Origin: Pseudoclavibacter triregionum
GTDB taxonomy: Bacteria > Actinomycetota > Actinomycetes > Actinomycetales > Microbacteriaceae
Direction: 5' to 3'
Assembly (NCBI GenBank): GCA_910822395.1
Contig: OU365335.1
Location: 372,001-436,000 of the forward strand
Length of the DNA stretch: 64,000 nucleotides
The position numbers were made by a program, and so were the translations under genes. Shown here in pieces: positions 9,080 through 18,926 of this stretch; positions within the stretch are counted from its first letter, which is position 1, and every line of letters begins with the position of its first letter. The notes below the pieces were generated by a model. It was not told the DNA's origin and did not search any database. It saw nothing but the letters and a program-made list of their open reading frames with translations.

Positions 9080-12000
9080 CTACACCGTGCCCGGTCCCGC
9101 GAGGATCGCGCTCGTGAGGCGCGAGGGCGTGCCGAAGCGGTGCTTCGTGATCGAGACCGCCTGCTCGCGGAGGAACGGCAGCATCTCGACGCGGCCGGCC
9201 TCGACGACCTCGTGGTCGATGATCGCGAGGTCGCAGCGGCCCTTCACGGCGGCGGCGAGCTCGGCGCGGCCCTCACCGATGAGGCGCAGGCGGCCCGGGG
9301 CGAAGCGGCCCGCGCGCGCGAGGAACTCGGCGTCCTTCTGCACGTCGATCGGGATGCCCGCCGAGACGATCGCGGCGCGCAGGCCCGAGGGCAGCTCGAC
9401 GCCCGTCGAGACGCGCAGCTTCACGCCCGCGCGCAGGCCCGCGCCGAGCACGCGCACGAGGTCGGCCGGGCGCTCGCCCTCGGCGAGGCGCACCGTCGTC
9501 GTGCCGGGCATCGGCAGGTAGCGGAAGACGTTCCGCTCGGCGTAGAGGCCCTGCACGTCGCGCGCGACGCCGAAGTCCTCCTGCCAGGCGAGCTCGTCCG
9601 AGCGGAAGGCGCGCTCGAGGGCGGCGGCGTCCTCGGCCGAGACGTCCGGGCACGAGCGGGCGCCGTCGAGGAGGCCCTTCACGTGCGCGTCCGCGATCTC
9701 CGCGCCCTTCGTCGCCGCGGCCGTGTGCCAGTCGCCGAGGGCGTGGAGGTAGTTCGGGCCGCCGGCCTTCGTCGTCGGGCCGACGACCGACTTCTTCCAG
9801 CCGCCGAACGGCTGGCGCTGCACAATGGCGCCCGTGATGCCGCGGTTCACGTAGAGGTTGCCCGCCTCGATCGAGTCGACCCAGGTGGCGATCTCCTTCG
9901 CGTCGAGCGAGTGGAGGCCCGCGGTGAGGCCGTAGTCGACCTCGTTCGCGATCTCGATCGCCTCCTCGAGGGTGGCGGCGGTCATGATGCCGAGGACCGG
10001 GCCGAAGTACTCGGTGCGGTGGTACTCCGAGCCGCGGCGCACGCCCGAGCGGACGCCCGGCGACCAGAGCCTGCCCTCCTCATCGAGCTTGCGGGGCTGC
10101 ACGACCCACTGCTCGCCGGCGCCGAGCTTCGTGAGGCCGTCGAGGAGCTTCCCCTCGGCCGGGCCGATGATCGGGCCCATCTGCGTCGTCGCCTCGGTCG
10201 GGTAGCCGACGTCGATCGAGCGGACGCCGTCGAGCAGCTGCGAGCGGAAGCGCTTCGAGCGGGCCGCCTGGCCGACGAGGATGACGAGCGAGGCCGCCGA
10301 GCACTTCTGGCCGGCGTGGCCGAAGGCGGAGGCGATGACGTCCTTCGCGGCGAGGTCGTAGTCGGCGCTCGGCGTGACGATGATCGCGTTCTTGCCGCTC
10401 GTCTCGGCGAGGAGCTCGAGGTCGGGGCGGAACGAGCGGAAGAGCTCGGCCGTCTCGAAGCCGCCGGTGAGGATGACGCGGTCCACGGCGTCGTCCGCGA
10501 CGAGCGCGCGCCCGAGCTCGCGGTCCGAGAACTGGACGTACTGGAGCGCCTCGCGCGGCACGCCGGCGGCCCAGAGCGCCTCCACCATCACGGCGCCGCA
10601 GCGGGCGGCCTGGCGGGCCGGCTTGATGATGACCGAGGCTCCCGAGGCGAGCGCGGCGAGCGTCGATCCGGCCGGGATCGCGACCGGGAAGTTCCACGGC
10701 GGCGTCACGACGACGAGGCGCGAGGGGTCGTACTCGGCGCCGTCGACCTGCTCGAGGGCGACCGCGAGCTCGGCGTAGTAGTGCGCGAAGTCGATCGCCT
10801 CGGAGATCTCCGGGTCGGACTGGTCGAGCGTCTTGCCGGCCTCGGAGGCGGCGACCTCCATGAGCTCGCCGCGGCGGCGCTCGAGCTCGTCGCCCGCCTT
10901 GTGGAGGATGGCCGCGCGCTCGGCGGCCGGGAGGTCGCGCCAGATCGCGTTCGCGTCGAGGGCGGTGCGGATGCGCGAGGCGAGCTCCTCGGCGGTGCCG
11001 ACGGTGTTCGCCTCGATCGTGTCGTTGCCGAGCGTCGAGGCCTTCGCGGCCTCGCGGATGCGGCGCGCCCACTCCTGGTTCGCGGGGAGGGAGGGATCCG
11101 AGTCGGCGGTGTTCACGAAGCCGTTCGAGACGTCGAGCGGCTCGGGGGCGGCGGTGCGGTCCTGCACGCGGTTCGGGGCGGGGACCTCCGCGTCGAGGGC
11201 GTCGACCGAGGCGAGGAAGCGGTGCGACTCGCGCTCGAAGAGGTCCTCGTTCTCGGCGAGCTCGAACACGGCCGACATGAAGTTCTCCGGGCTCGCGCCC
11301 TCCTCGAGGCGGCGGATGAGGTACGCGATCGCGACGTCGAACTCGCTCGGGTGCACGACCGGCGTGTAGAGGAGGAGCGAGCCCACGTCGCGCTTCACGA
11401 CCTCCGCCTGGCCCTGGGCCATGCCGAGGAGCATCTCGTACTCGATGCCCTCGGTGACGCCGCGCTGCTTGGCGAGGAGCCACGAGAGGGCGACGTCGAA
11501 GAGGTTGTGCCCGGCGACGCCGATGCGGACGTGCTTCACGTGCTCGGGCTGGAGCGCGTAGTCGACGCAGCGCTTGTAGTTCGTGTCAGTGTCCTGCTTC
11601 GAGCCCCAGGTGGCGACCGGCCAGCCGTGGAGGGAGGCCTCGACGCGCTCCATCGGGAGATTCGCGCCCTTCACGAGGCGGATCTTGATGGGGGCGCCGC
11701 CGCGGGCGACGCGCGCCGCCGACCACTCCTGGAGGCGGATCATCGCGTCGAGGGCGTCCGGCAGGTAGGCCTGGAGCACGATGCCGGCCTCGAGGCCGAG
11801 GAACTCGGGGCGGTCGAGGATGCGGGTGAACACCGCCATCGTCATCTCGAGGTCGCGGTACTCCTCCATGTCGAGGTTGATGAACTTCGGCGTGGGGGCG
11901 TTCTTCGCGAGCTGGTAGAGCGGGAGGAGCTTCGCGATGACCTCCTCGACCGACTCCTCGAAGGCCCACGGCTGGTGCGGGGCGGTCGTCGCGGAGACCT

Positions 12001-12595
12001 TGATCGAGACGTAGTCGACGTCGGGGCGGGCGAGGAGCGCCTTCGTGCCCTCGAGGCGGCGGTCGGCCTCCTTCTTGCCGAGGACGGCCTCGCCGAGGAG
12101 GTTCATGTTGAGGCGGATGCCGGGCTTGCGGATCTTCTCGATCGCGCCGCCGAGCTTCGAGTCGGTCGCGTCGATGATGAGGTGGCCGACCATCGCGCGG
12201 AGGACGCGCCGGGCGATCGGGACGACGACCTGCGGGGCGACCTTCGTCGCGAGGCCGCCGGCGCGGATGGCCGAGCGCATGGTGAGCGGGAGGAAGCCGG
12301 GGGCGTCGCCCGCGATGCGATCGAGGTTGCGGCCTGCGACGGAGAGGTCCTCGGGGCGGACGACGCCGTCGACGAAGCCGACGGTGAAGGCGAGGCCCTT
12401 CGGGTCCTTGAGGACGCCCGCGAGCTGCGCGGCCGAGGCGTCGACGGGGATCTCCTCGGCGGCCTTGAGCCAGCGGCGCACGAGCTGCACGGCCTCGGGC
12501 GCGAGGGCCTTCATCTCGGCGAGCTGCTCGGGGGTGACGGCGGCGGGGCGGCGGCCGTCCGCGGCGGGGGCGAGCGTGGGCGAGGTCTCGGACAT
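9080..12595 (-). CDS. putA: Bifunctional proline dehydrogenase / L-glutamate γ-semialdehyde dehydrogenase
   Basis: Oxidises proline to glutamate: the FAD-dependent N-terminal domain makes P5C, and the NAD-dependent aldehyde dehydrogenase domain finishes the step. 1171 residues. The ProDH barrel (about residues 30-480) includes AYLPDALDAMIRLQEWSAAR and the substrate-loop segment IKIRLVKGANLPMER. The P5CDH domain (from about 530) has TPPWNFPVAIP, the catalytic Glu in AETSGKNA and the catalytic Cys in GQKCSAAS. The usual N-terminal DNA-binding RHH domain of enteric PutA is absent. A C-terminal extension of about 150 residues follows. The ATG at 12595 has AGGA five bases upstream; the ATG at 12601 is too close to it. 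Divergent from a LysR gene that probably controls it. Confidence 0.95.
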   Translation of the reverse strand: MSETSPTLAPAADGRRPAAVTPEQLAEMKALAPEAVQLVRRWLKAAEEIPVDASAAQLAGVLKDPKGLAFTVGFVDGVVRPEDLSVAGRNLDRIAGDAPGFLPLTMRSAIRAGGLATKVAPQVVVPIARRVLRAMVGHLIIDATDSKLGGAIEKIRKPGIRLNMNLLGEAVLGKKEADRRLEGTKALLARPDVDYVSIKVSATTAPHQPWAFEESVEEVIAKLLPLYQLAKNAPTPKFINLDMEEYRDLEMTMAVFTRILDRPEFLGLEAGIVLQAYLPDALDAMIRLQEWSAARVARGGAPIKIRLVKGANLPMERVEASLHGWPVATWGSKQDTDTNYKRCVDYALQPEHVKHVRIGVAGHNLFDVALSWLLAKQRGVTEGIEYEMLLGMAQGQAEVVKRDVGSLLLYTPVVHPSEFDVAIAYLIRRLEEGASPENFMSAVFELAENEDLFERESHRFLASVDALDAEVPAPNRVQDRTAAPEPLDVSNGFVNTADSDPSLPANQEWARRIREAAKASTLGNDTIEANTVGTAEELASRIRTALDANAIWRDLPAAERAAILHKAGDELERRRGELMEVAASEAGKTLDQSDPEISEAIDFAHYYAELAVALEQVDGAEYDPSRLVVVTPPWNFPVAIPAGSTLAALASGASVIIKPARQAARCGAVMVEALWAAGVPREALQYVQFSDRELGRALVADDAVDRVILTGGFETAELFRSFRPDLELLAETSGKNAIIVTPSADYDLAAKDVIASAFGHAGQKCSAASLVILVGQAARSKRFRSQLLDGVRSIDVGYPTEATTQMGPIIGPAEGKLLDGLTKLGAGEQWVVQPRKLDEEGRLWSPGVRSGVRRGSEYHRTEYFGPVLGIMTAATLEEAIEIANEVDYGLTAGLHSLDAKEIATWVDSIEAGNLYVNRGITGAIVQRQPFGGWKKSVVGPTTKAGGPNYLHALGDWHTAAATKGAEIADAHVKGLLDGARSCPDVSAEDAAALERAFRSDELAWQEDFGVARDVQGLYAERNVFRYLPMPGTTTVRLAEGERPADLVRVLGAGLRAGVKLRVSTGVELPSGLRAAIVSAGIPIDVQKDAEFLARAGRFAPGRLRLIGEGRAELAAAVKGRCDLAIIDHEVVEAGRVEMLPFLREQAVSITKHRFGTPSRLTSAILAGPGTV

Positions 12596-12807
12596 CGTCA
12601 TCCTTCGGTGGGTCGTGGAGGTGTGGTGGAGGTGCGGGCGGGTCGCGCGCCGCATCCTCGCGGGTCGATCCGGGCGCGCGTCATCGCGCGCCGTCGGGGC
12701 AAGTCTGTCGGCCCGGTCTCATCGGATACAGTTCCAGTTCGCGAAGGATTCCGTTCGGGATGGCTTCATGATCGGATGCTGACGGACGATGGCGCAGGGA
12801 GGCGCGG
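12596..12807. promoter_or_regulatory. Divergent control region putA / LysR regulator
   Basis: 212 bases between two divergent starts. It contains the palindrome TTCGCGAA (12738-12745) within an AT-richer patch (about 12722-12772, GGATACAGTTCCAG onward), the likeliest site for LysR binding and promoters. The operator is inferred from position, as LysR proteins usually bind between themselves and their target. Confidence 0.5.
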
Positions 12808-13701
12808 ATGCTCGACGCGAGGCGGCTGCGGCTGCTCAGGGAGCTGCAGACGCGCGGCACGATCACGGCGGTCGCGGAGGCGCTCGCCTACTCCCCCTCG
12901 CACGTCTCGCAGCAGCTCGCGATCCTCGAGCGGGAGGCGGGCGCGACGCTCCTGCGCCGGCAGGGGCGCGGCGTGCAGCTCACACCGCAGGGCGAGGTGC
13001 TCGCGGCGCACGCGCGCGGCATCCTCGACCGGCTCGAGCTCGCCGAGCGGGAGGTGCGCGCCTCGCTCGGCGAGCCGAGCGGCACGGTGCGCGTCGCGGT
13101 GTTCCAGTCGGCGGCGCTCGCGCTGCTGCCGGGCGTGCTGCGGCTGCTGCGGGAGGAGCATCCGGCGCTGCGCATCGAGATGGTCCAGCACGAGCCGGAG
13201 GCCGCCCTCGTCGACACCTCGGCGGGCGACTTCGACCTCGTCGTCGCCGAGCAGTATCCGGGGCATGCGGCCCCGCATCAGCCCGGCCTCGACCGGCAGC
13301 TGCTCACGACGGACGCCCTCACCCTCGCCGTCCCGCTCGAGTCGGGGGTCGGCTCCCTCGACGAGACGCGGGATGCGGCCTGGATCATGGAGCCGACGGG
13401 CGCCGCCTCGCGGCACTGGGCGGAGCAGCGCTGCCGGGTCGCGGGCTTCGAGCCGGACGTCCGCTACGAGACGGCCGACCTCCAGGCGCAGCTGCGGCTC
13501 GTCGAGACGGGGAACGGCGTGTGCATCGTGAACGAGCTCACGGTGGGGACGGCGCGGCCGGAGCTGCGGCTGCTGCCGCTGCCGGGGCATCCGCGGCGCG
13601 AGATCTTCACGTCCGCGCGGCACGCCTCGGCGGGCGACCCGGGCATCGCGGCCGTCCGCGACGCCCTCGCCCGCGTCGCCGCCGCCATCCCGGCGGCCTG
13701 A
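12808..13701 (+). CDS. LysR-family transcriptional regulator, probable regulator of putA
   Basis: DNA-binding activator or repressor, 297 residues, normal LysR length. The N-terminal winged helix-turn-helix covers about 1-60 (LLRELQTRGTITAVAEALAYSPSHVSQQLAILERE), followed by a linker helix and a periplasmic-binding-protein-like effector domain from about 90 (GTVRVAVFQSAALALLPGVL). ATG 12808 is preceded by GGAGGCGCGG. Its position divergent from putA suggests it senses proline or P5C, but no sequence feature proves the ligand. Confidence 0.88.
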   Translation: MLDARRLRLLRELQTRGTITAVAEALAYSPSHVSQQLAILEREAGATLLRRQGRGVQLTPQGEVLAAHARGILDRLELAEREVRASLGEPSGTVRVAVFQSAALALLPGVLRLLREEHPALRIEMVQHEPEAALVDTSAGDFDLVVAEQYPGHAAPHQPGLDRQLLTTDALTLAVPLESGVGSLDETRDAAWIMEPTGAASRHWAEQRCRVAGFEPDVRYETADLQAQLRLVETGNGVCIVNELTVGTARPELRLLPLPGHPRREIFTSARHASAGDPGIAAVRDALARVAAAIPAA

Positions 13702-13722
13702 CCCTGCACCCTGCCGCCGCGT

Positions 13723-13848
13723 GCTGGCACAGTTCGCAGGAGGTCCTCTCTCGCCGGCGATCCCGCGCGCGCAAGATCAGCGTGAGCGCGCGGAGTTCGC
13801 GCTGCGGAGTCGTGGCATGCCGACATCCGCACTGCAGAGTGTGCCGGC
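13723..13848. repeat. ~125-bp element with inverted ends, copy A
   Basis: Starts with GCTGGCACAGTTCGCAGG and ends with CCGCACTGCAGAGTGTGCCGGC, whose reverse complement begins GCCGGCACACTCTGCAG. A second copy at 52304-52428 has the same two ends and nearly the same spacing (105 against 104 bases between GGCACAG and ACTGCAGAGT). It fills the gap between the convergent LysR and MFS genes. Confidence 0.6.
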
Positions 13849-13851
13849 GGG

Positions 13852-15252
13852 TCAGCGAGCGGCGGCGGCCTCGCGGGCGCGGCCGGCGGCGAGGAGGCGG
13901 CTCGCGAAGAGGCCGAGCAGCAGCGCGAGCGCCATCCCGATCGTGAAGAACAGCGGCAGGAAGCCGATCCCGAGCCCGCTGAGGAGCATGCCGCCGACGA
14001 GCGCGCCGCCGCCGATGCCGACGTTGAAGGCGCTCGAGTAGATCGCCGAGGCGATGTCGCGGTGCCGGCTGGGCGCGACCGTGAGGATGCGCGACTGGAG
14101 CAGCGGCGGGAGGAACCCCATCGTCATGCCCCACGCCGCGAGCGCCGCGAAGCCCCACGCCGGGGCGCCGGGGGCGAGCCAGAGCATGACCATCCCGACG
14201 ACGACGCAGACGGCGAGGTTGAGGAGGATGCCGAGCCGCGGGCGCGTGCCGAAGAGGAAGCCGGAGGCGCCGGTCGCGATCGCCGAGAGCAGGCCGTACG
14301 CGAAGAGCGCGAGCGCGAGGAGCGACTCGGGAATGCCGATGACCCCGGTCGAGTACGGCGCGATGTACGAGTAGAAGGCGTACTCCGAGAACATCGTCAC
14401 GCCCGTGAGCGTCGAGACGAGCGCGACGGCCGCCATGGAGCGGGGCGCGACGGCGAGCCGCGGGCCGCGGGCGGCGGGGGCCGCGGCGGGCTCCGGCTCG
14501 ACGCCGTACTCCTCTTCGATCGGCTCCGGCCCCGTGGGCGCGGCGACGACCTCGATCGGCGCGGTGAAGGCGTCCTCGGCCCGGTGGTCGACGCGGGGCA
14601 GGAGGCGCCACAGGAGCGCCGCGACGACGAGCGCGAGCCCGACGATGACGACGAAGGCCATCCGCCATCCCATGAGCTGGCCGAGCGCGGTGCCGAGCGG
14701 GACGCCGAGCACGAAGGCGACCGAGCCGCCGCCGAGGGTGATCGAGATCGCGCGGGCGAGCTGGTCCTTCGGCGAGATGAGCGCCGTGTAGCTCGCGACG
14801 ATCGCCCAGAAGACGCCGTGCGCGATGCCCGCGACGATGCGGCTCGCGACGACGAGCGGGTAGGTGGGCGCGAGCGCGGTGCCGAGGGAGCCGAGGCAGA
14901 ATGCGAGGATGACGCCGATGAGGAGCGTGTGCCGCGGCACGTTCCGCAGCCAGTGCGTGAGCGGGGTGCTCGTCACGACGACGCAGCCCGCGAAGATCGT
15001 CATGAGGTAGCCGATCTGGGCCTCGCCGACGCCGAGGTCGGGCGCCATCATGTGCATGAGGCCCGTCGGGAGCATCTCGATCGTCACCGCGAGGAAGGTC
15101 GAGCAGGCGAGGGCGAGGAGCGGGATGACCGGGAGCTTCGCGCTCAGGGCGGCGCCAGCGGTCTGGCCGGCGGCGGTTCGGGCGGCGGCCGCGGCGGGCT
15201 GCGCGGCGGAGGGGTCGGCGCCGGGCTCGGCGGAGAGGTTCGCGTCGGTCAC
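13852..15252 (-). CDS. MFS transporter, DHA1-type (AraJ/sugar-efflux or drug-efflux-like)
   Basis: Twelve-helix secondary transporter, probably a proton-driven exporter; 466 residues. The family signature between helices 2 and 3 is ...LTHWLRNVPRHTLL, and helix 4-5 region has SRIVAGIAHGVFWAIVASYTALI, typical of the AraJ/YdhP group. A central cytoplasmic loop (about residues 220-265) is extended and acidic/proline-rich. A ~40-residue Ala-rich cytoplasmic tail precedes helix 1. The start is GTG 15252. Divergent from purU. Substrate cannot be told. Confidence 0.88.
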   Translation of the reverse strand: MTDANLSAEPGADPSAAQPAAAAARTAAGQTAGAALSAKLPVIPLLALACSTFLAVTIEMLPTGLMHMMAPDLGVGEAQIGYLMTIFAGCVVVTSTPLTHWLRNVPRHTLLIGVILAFCLGSLGTALAPTYPLVVASRIVAGIAHGVFWAIVASYTALISPKDQLARAISITLGGGSVAFVLGVPLGTALGQLMGWRMAFVVIVGLALVVAALLWRLLPRVDHRAEDAFTAPIEVVAAPTGPEPIEEEYGVEPEPAAAPAARGPRLAVAPRSMAAVALVSTLTGVTMFSEYAFYSYIAPYSTGVIGIPESLLALALFAYGLLSAIATGASGFLFGTRPRLGILLNLAVCVVVGMVMLWLAPGAPAWGFAALAAWGMTMGFLPPLLQSRILTVAPSRHRDIASAIYSSAFNVGIGGGALVGGMLLSGLGIGFLPLFFTIGMALALLLGLFASRLLAAGRAREAAAAR

Positions 15253-15381
15253 AGAGGCCCTCGCGTCGGCTGCGTGCTCGCCGGCACGCCGGGGGCGCCG
15301 CGAGCCGCGACGCCGCCGGAGAGTCTATCCGGCGGGCGCCCTGCGGCAACGGGCCCTCCCCCGCAGGATCCCCGGCGCCGG

Positions 15382-15387
15382 TAGGCT
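15382..15387 (+). promoter_or_regulatory. -10 box (TAGGCT) for leaderless purU
   Basis: TAGGCT ends seven bases before the GTG at 15395, so transcription would begin at the start codon. No Shine-Dalgarno sequence is present. Confidence 0.6.
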
Positions 15388-15394
15388 CGAGCGG

Positions 15395-16342
15395 GTGACC
15401 GAGCTCCTCGACCAGCCCCACCCGGACGCCTCCGCGGCGCGCGCCGCGCACCCGGCCCCGCGCATCCCGACCGAGCGCATCCCGCTCGACCGCACGGACG
15501 TCCGCTGGATCCTCACCCTCGTCTGCCGCGACCAGCCCGGCATCGTGAACGCCCTCACGGGCGCGATCGTCGAGGTCGCCGGCAACATCCTCGAGCTGCA
15601 GCAGTTCTCCTCGACCGACACCGACCGCTTCTTCATGCGCGTCGAGTTCCGCACGGAGGCCGAGCGGGAGCGCATCGAGTCGGCGCTCGCCCCGGTCGCG
15701 GCCCGCCTCGGCGCGGAGATCCAGCTCGAGCTCGGCTCCCGGCCCACGCGCGCGCTCATCCTCGGCACGAAGGCCGCGCACTGCGTGAACGACCTCCTCT
15801 TCCGCCAGCGCTCGGGCCACCTCAACCTCGAGGTGCCGCGGCTCATGGCGAACCACGCCGTGCTCGGCGACCTCGCCGCGTTCTACGGCGTACCCTTCGA
15901 GCACCGGCCGATCGACTCTCCCGCCGACAAGGACGCCTTCGAGCGCCGCGTCCTCGAGATCATCGACGAGGAGCGGATCGACCTCGTCATCCTCGCCCGC
16001 TACATGCGGATCCTCTCCCCCGAGCTCTGCGAGGCGCTCGCCGGCCGGGCGATCAACATCCACCACTCGTTCCTGCCCGGCTTCAAGGGCGCGAACCCGT
16101 ACCGCCAGGCGCACGCCCGCGGCGTGAAGCTCATCGGCGCGACGGCGCACTTCGTCACGAGCGACCTCGACGAGGGCCCGATCATCGAGCAGAACGTCGT
16201 GCGGGTCGACCACACGCGCACGCCGCAGCAGCTCATGGCGATCGGCGAGGACGAGGAGTCGCGCACGCTCACGCAGGCCGTGAAGTGGTTCTCGGAGCAC
16301 CGCGTGCTCCTCGACGGCTCGCGGACGATCATCTTCAGGTAG
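15395..16342 (+). CDS. purU: Formyltetrahydrofolate deformylase
   Basis: Hydrolyses 10-formyl-THF to THF and formate, balancing the one-carbon pool; 315 residues. An N-terminal ACT domain (about 30-110, WILTLVCRDQPGIVNALTGAIVE) is followed by a formyltransferase-type hydrolase domain. The catalytic triad is visible as Asn and His in NIHHSFLPGFKGANPY and Asp in TSDLDEGPIIEQ. The start is GTG 15395, supported by the leaderless -10 just upstream and by conservation beginning soon after. PurU, glyA, folD, purH and purN all lie within this window. Confidence 0.95.
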   Translation: MTELLDQPHPDASAARAAHPAPRIPTERIPLDRTDVRWILTLVCRDQPGIVNALTGAIVEVAGNILELQQFSSTDTDRFFMRVEFRTEAERERIESALAPVAARLGAEIQLELGSRPTRALILGTKAAHCVNDLLFRQRSGHLNLEVPRLMANHAVLGDLAAFYGVPFEHRPIDSPADKDAFERRVLEIIDEERIDLVILARYMRILSPELCEALAGRAINIHHSFLPGFKGANPYRQAHARGVKLIGATAHFVTSDLDEGPIIEQNVVRVDHTRTPQQLMAIGEDEESRTLTQAVKWFSEHRVLLDGSRTIIFR

Positions 16343-16364
16343 CCCGCCGGCCGCCGCGGCCCCA

Positions 16365-18536
16365 CTAGCGGCGGGGCACCCGGGCGAGCACGGCGTCGAT
16401 GATCGTGCGGCCGGCGTCGTCCCTGAGCGTCATGAGCGACTCGGGGTGGAACTGCACCGCCCAGATCGGCTTCGTCCGGTGCTGGATCGCCATCGGGATG
16501 CCGTCGTCGTCCGAGGCGACGAGCACGAGCTCCTCGGGGAACGTCGCCGGGTCGATGTAGAGCGAGTGGTAGCGGCCCGTCTCGAAGCGCTCGGGCATGC
16601 CCTCGAGGAAGCCCGGCTCGACGAGCACGGCCTCCTTCTCCTTGCCGTGGAGCGGGTAGCCGAGCTGCCCGAGCGCGCCGCCGAAGTGCTCGCCGATGGC
16701 CTGCTGCCCGAGGCAGACGCCGAAGATGGCCAGGCCTCGCGCATCGAGCTCGGCGAGGAGCTCCGAGTCGCGGAAGTCCGAGGGGGATCCGGGGCCGGGC
16801 GACATGACGGCGAGCGTCGGGTCGAAGGCGTCGAGCTCGCGACGCACGGTCTCCATCGAGGCGCCGCCCTTGGGGATGCGGATCGTCCGCACCTCGGCGC
16901 CGGTCTCGCGGAGGTAGCCGGCGAGCATCTGCGAGAAGGAGTCCTCGTGGTCGAGCATGAGGATGCGGTGGCCCGCGCCCGTCTCGCGCGCGGCCGAGGG
17001 CGGCCCGGCGAGCTTCGCGGCCCGCGCCTCCGCGACCGTCTCGGGCGTCGCCTGCAGCGCCTCGAGGAGCGCGGAGGCCTTCATCTCGGTCTCCTTCTCC
17101 TCGTCCTCGGGCGTCGAGTCGATGAGGAGCGTGCCGCCGGCGCGCACCTCGGCGACGCCGTCGCGGATCATCGCCGTGCGGATCGTGAGGCCCGTGTTCA
17201 CCGAGCCGTCCGCGAAGAGCGCGCCGATCGCGCCGCCGTACCAGGTGCGCGGCGAGCGCTCGTGCTCGTCGATGAAGCGCATGGCCCAGAGCTTCGGGGC
17301 GCCCGTCACGGTGACCGCCCACATGTGCGTCGCGAAGGCGTCGAGCCCGTCGAACTCCTCGCGGAGGACGCCTGTCACGTGGTCGACGGTGTGGATGACC
17401 TTCGAGTACAGCTCGATCTGCCGGCGGCCGACGATCCGCACCGAGCCGGGCTCGCACACGCGCGACTTGTCGTTGCGGTCGACGTCGGTGCACATCGTGA
17501 GCTCGGAGCGGTCCTTGTCCGAGTTGAGGAGCGTGCGGATGCGGTCGGCGTCCTCGAGGGCGTCGCGCCCGCGCGCGATCGTGCCCGAGATCGGGACGGT
17601 CTCGATGTCGCGCCCCTGCACGCGGACGAACATCTCCGGGCTCGCCGAGACGAGGAACTCGTTGCGCCCGAGGTTCATGAACGCGCCGTAGGGGGCCGGG
17701 TTCGCGATCGTGAGGTGCTCGAAGACCGTCGCGGGCGTCGCGGCGACCGGCGTGCGGAAGGCCTGGCCGGGGACGACCTCGAAGAGGTCGCCGCGACGGA
17801 AGGACGGCATCGCGTCGCGGACCAGCTGGGCGTACTCCCCCGGCTCGTGGTCGCGGGAGGGCGCCGTGCCCGCAGGGGCGGGCTCGAAGGGCGCGGGCGA
17901 GGGGTTGCGCGGCATCGTCGCGGTCGTGCGGCCGCCGTAGGCGAACTCGAAGTCGTAGCGGCGGGCGTCGCCGCGCTGGCGGTCGACGGCGAGGATCGAG
18001 TCGGGGAGGTAGACCGCGAGGTCCCTCTGCTCGCCGCGGTCGATCTGCTCGAGCGCCTCGATCTGCCGCACGAGGTCGTAGCCGAAGGCGCCGTAGAGGC
18101 CGAGGTGCTGCCCGCCCTCGACATCGCCGGGGATGGCCGCGAGGAGCGCGCGCAGGATCGTGAAGGTCGAACGCCGGCGCGTCCGCTGCTCCTCCGGGAG
18201 CTCGTCGTCGCGCTGGGAGGCGACCTCGAACTCGACGAGCCGGTCGCCGTCGTGCGTGACCGTGACGCCCTCGAGCGCCTCGACGGCGTCGCGGAACGCC
18301 TCGAGCGGCACCTCGCCGCGGACGTTGAGCGCCTCCATGCGCATCCGGAATCCGCGGCCCTCGATGCGCAGCGGCGGGTCGATGAAGCCGATGTCCCAGC
18401 GTGTGTAGCGGCCTGGGTACTCGACGCCCGAGGCGAGGATGACGCCGCAGCGCTCGTCGAGGCCGTCGCGCATGGCGTCCATCTCGGCGGGGTCGGCGGG
18501 ACGGGCGGCGGCGGTGACGTCGATGACCGGGCTCAC
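16365..18536 (-). CDS. trpE(G): Fused anthranilate synthase, TrpE and TrpG in one chain
   Basis: Converts chorismate and glutamine to anthranilate, the first step of tryptophan synthesis; 723 residues. Residues 1-~520 are the chorismate-binding TrpE part (PISGTIARG, LLNSDKDRSELTMCTDVDRN, TVTGAPK, YGGAIG). Residues ~535-723 are the class I glutamine amidotransferase with Cys in GVCLGQQAIG and His-Glu in QFHPES. The start is GTG 18536, with AGAGGAAG upstream and a TACCCT -10 box at 18571-18576; an in-frame ATG at about 18719 lies upstream of that promoter. No other trp gene is adjacent. Related PhzE-type enzymes share this layout, but nothing here suggests phenazine synthesis. Confidence 0.9.
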   Translation of the reverse strand: MSPVIDVTAAARPADPAEMDAMRDGLDERCGVILASGVEYPGRYTRWDIGFIDPPLRIEGRGFRMRMEALNVRGEVPLEAFRDAVEALEGVTVTHDGDRLVEFEVASQRDDELPEEQRTRRRSTFTILRALLAAIPGDVEGGQHLGLYGAFGYDLVRQIEALEQIDRGEQRDLAVYLPDSILAVDRQRGDARRYDFEFAYGGRTTATMPRNPSPAPFEPAPAGTAPSRDHEPGEYAQLVRDAMPSFRRGDLFEVVPGQAFRTPVAATPATVFEHLTIANPAPYGAFMNLGRNEFLVSASPEMFVRVQGRDIETVPISGTIARGRDALEDADRIRTLLNSDKDRSELTMCTDVDRNDKSRVCEPGSVRIVGRRQIELYSKVIHTVDHVTGVLREEFDGLDAFATHMWAVTVTGAPKLWAMRFIDEHERSPRTWYGGAIGALFADGSVNTGLTIRTAMIRDGVAEVRAGGTLLIDSTPEDEEKETEMKASALLEALQATPETVAEARAAKLAGPPSAARETGAGHRILMLDHEDSFSQMLAGYLRETGAEVRTIRIPKGGASMETVRRELDAFDPTLAVMSPGPGSPSDFRDSELLAELDARGLAIFGVCLGQQAIGEHFGGALGQLGYPLHGKEKEAVLVEPGFLEGMPERFETGRYHSLYIDPATFPEELVLVASDDDGIPMAIQHRTKPIWAVQFHPESLMTLRDDAGRTIIDAVLARVPRR

Positions 18537-18570
18537 GCTGGCTTCCTCTGCTGGGGCGGGCGGTGCTTCG

Positions 18571-18576
18571 AGGGTA
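18571..18576 (-). promoter_or_regulatory. -10 box (TACCCT) of trpE(G)
   Basis: TACCCT on the minus strand would start transcription near 18564, giving a leader of about 28 bases that contains the AGAGGAAG ribosome-binding site. It supports the GTG start at 18536. Confidence 0.5.
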
Positions 18577-18886
18577 GTCGGACGGCGGCTCCCCGCCGCA
18601 CGGCTCCCAGGTCTCGCCCGCGCCCCCCTCGAGAGCTCGACCTTCCAGGCGGCCGTCTCCGTGTCGATCGCGGCATTCGCGGCGGCGGCGGTCGGCTCGG
18701 CGGTCGACGTCCGGTCCATGCTGTCGCCGGTTCGGTCATGGATCGGATGGCGGAGACCCCGCGGCCGCTCCCGCGCCCAGGCGATGCCCACGCTCGGCGG
18801 CGGGGCCGGCAGCCCAGGCGGTCCGGAGCCTGCCAGGGAGGTGGCCCGCGGCCGGGGTCCAGACGTCGCGAGCTCGCGCGCGGACG

Positions 18887-18926
18887 CCGGGAGGCCCCGG
18901 CTCCTCGCGGCGCCGGGGCCTCCCGG
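18887..18926. terminator. Hairpin terminator after the acidic repeat protein
   Basis: Arms 18887-18901 and 18912-18926 are perfectly complementary (15 bp, GC-rich) with a 10-base loop, placed about 35 bases past the stop codon. Confidence 0.8.

Noticed and set aside
9140-13531. A 1463-codon open frame opposite putA
   Set aside because: Arg/Ala-rich shadow of putA, no motif, and putA is unmistakable on the other strand.
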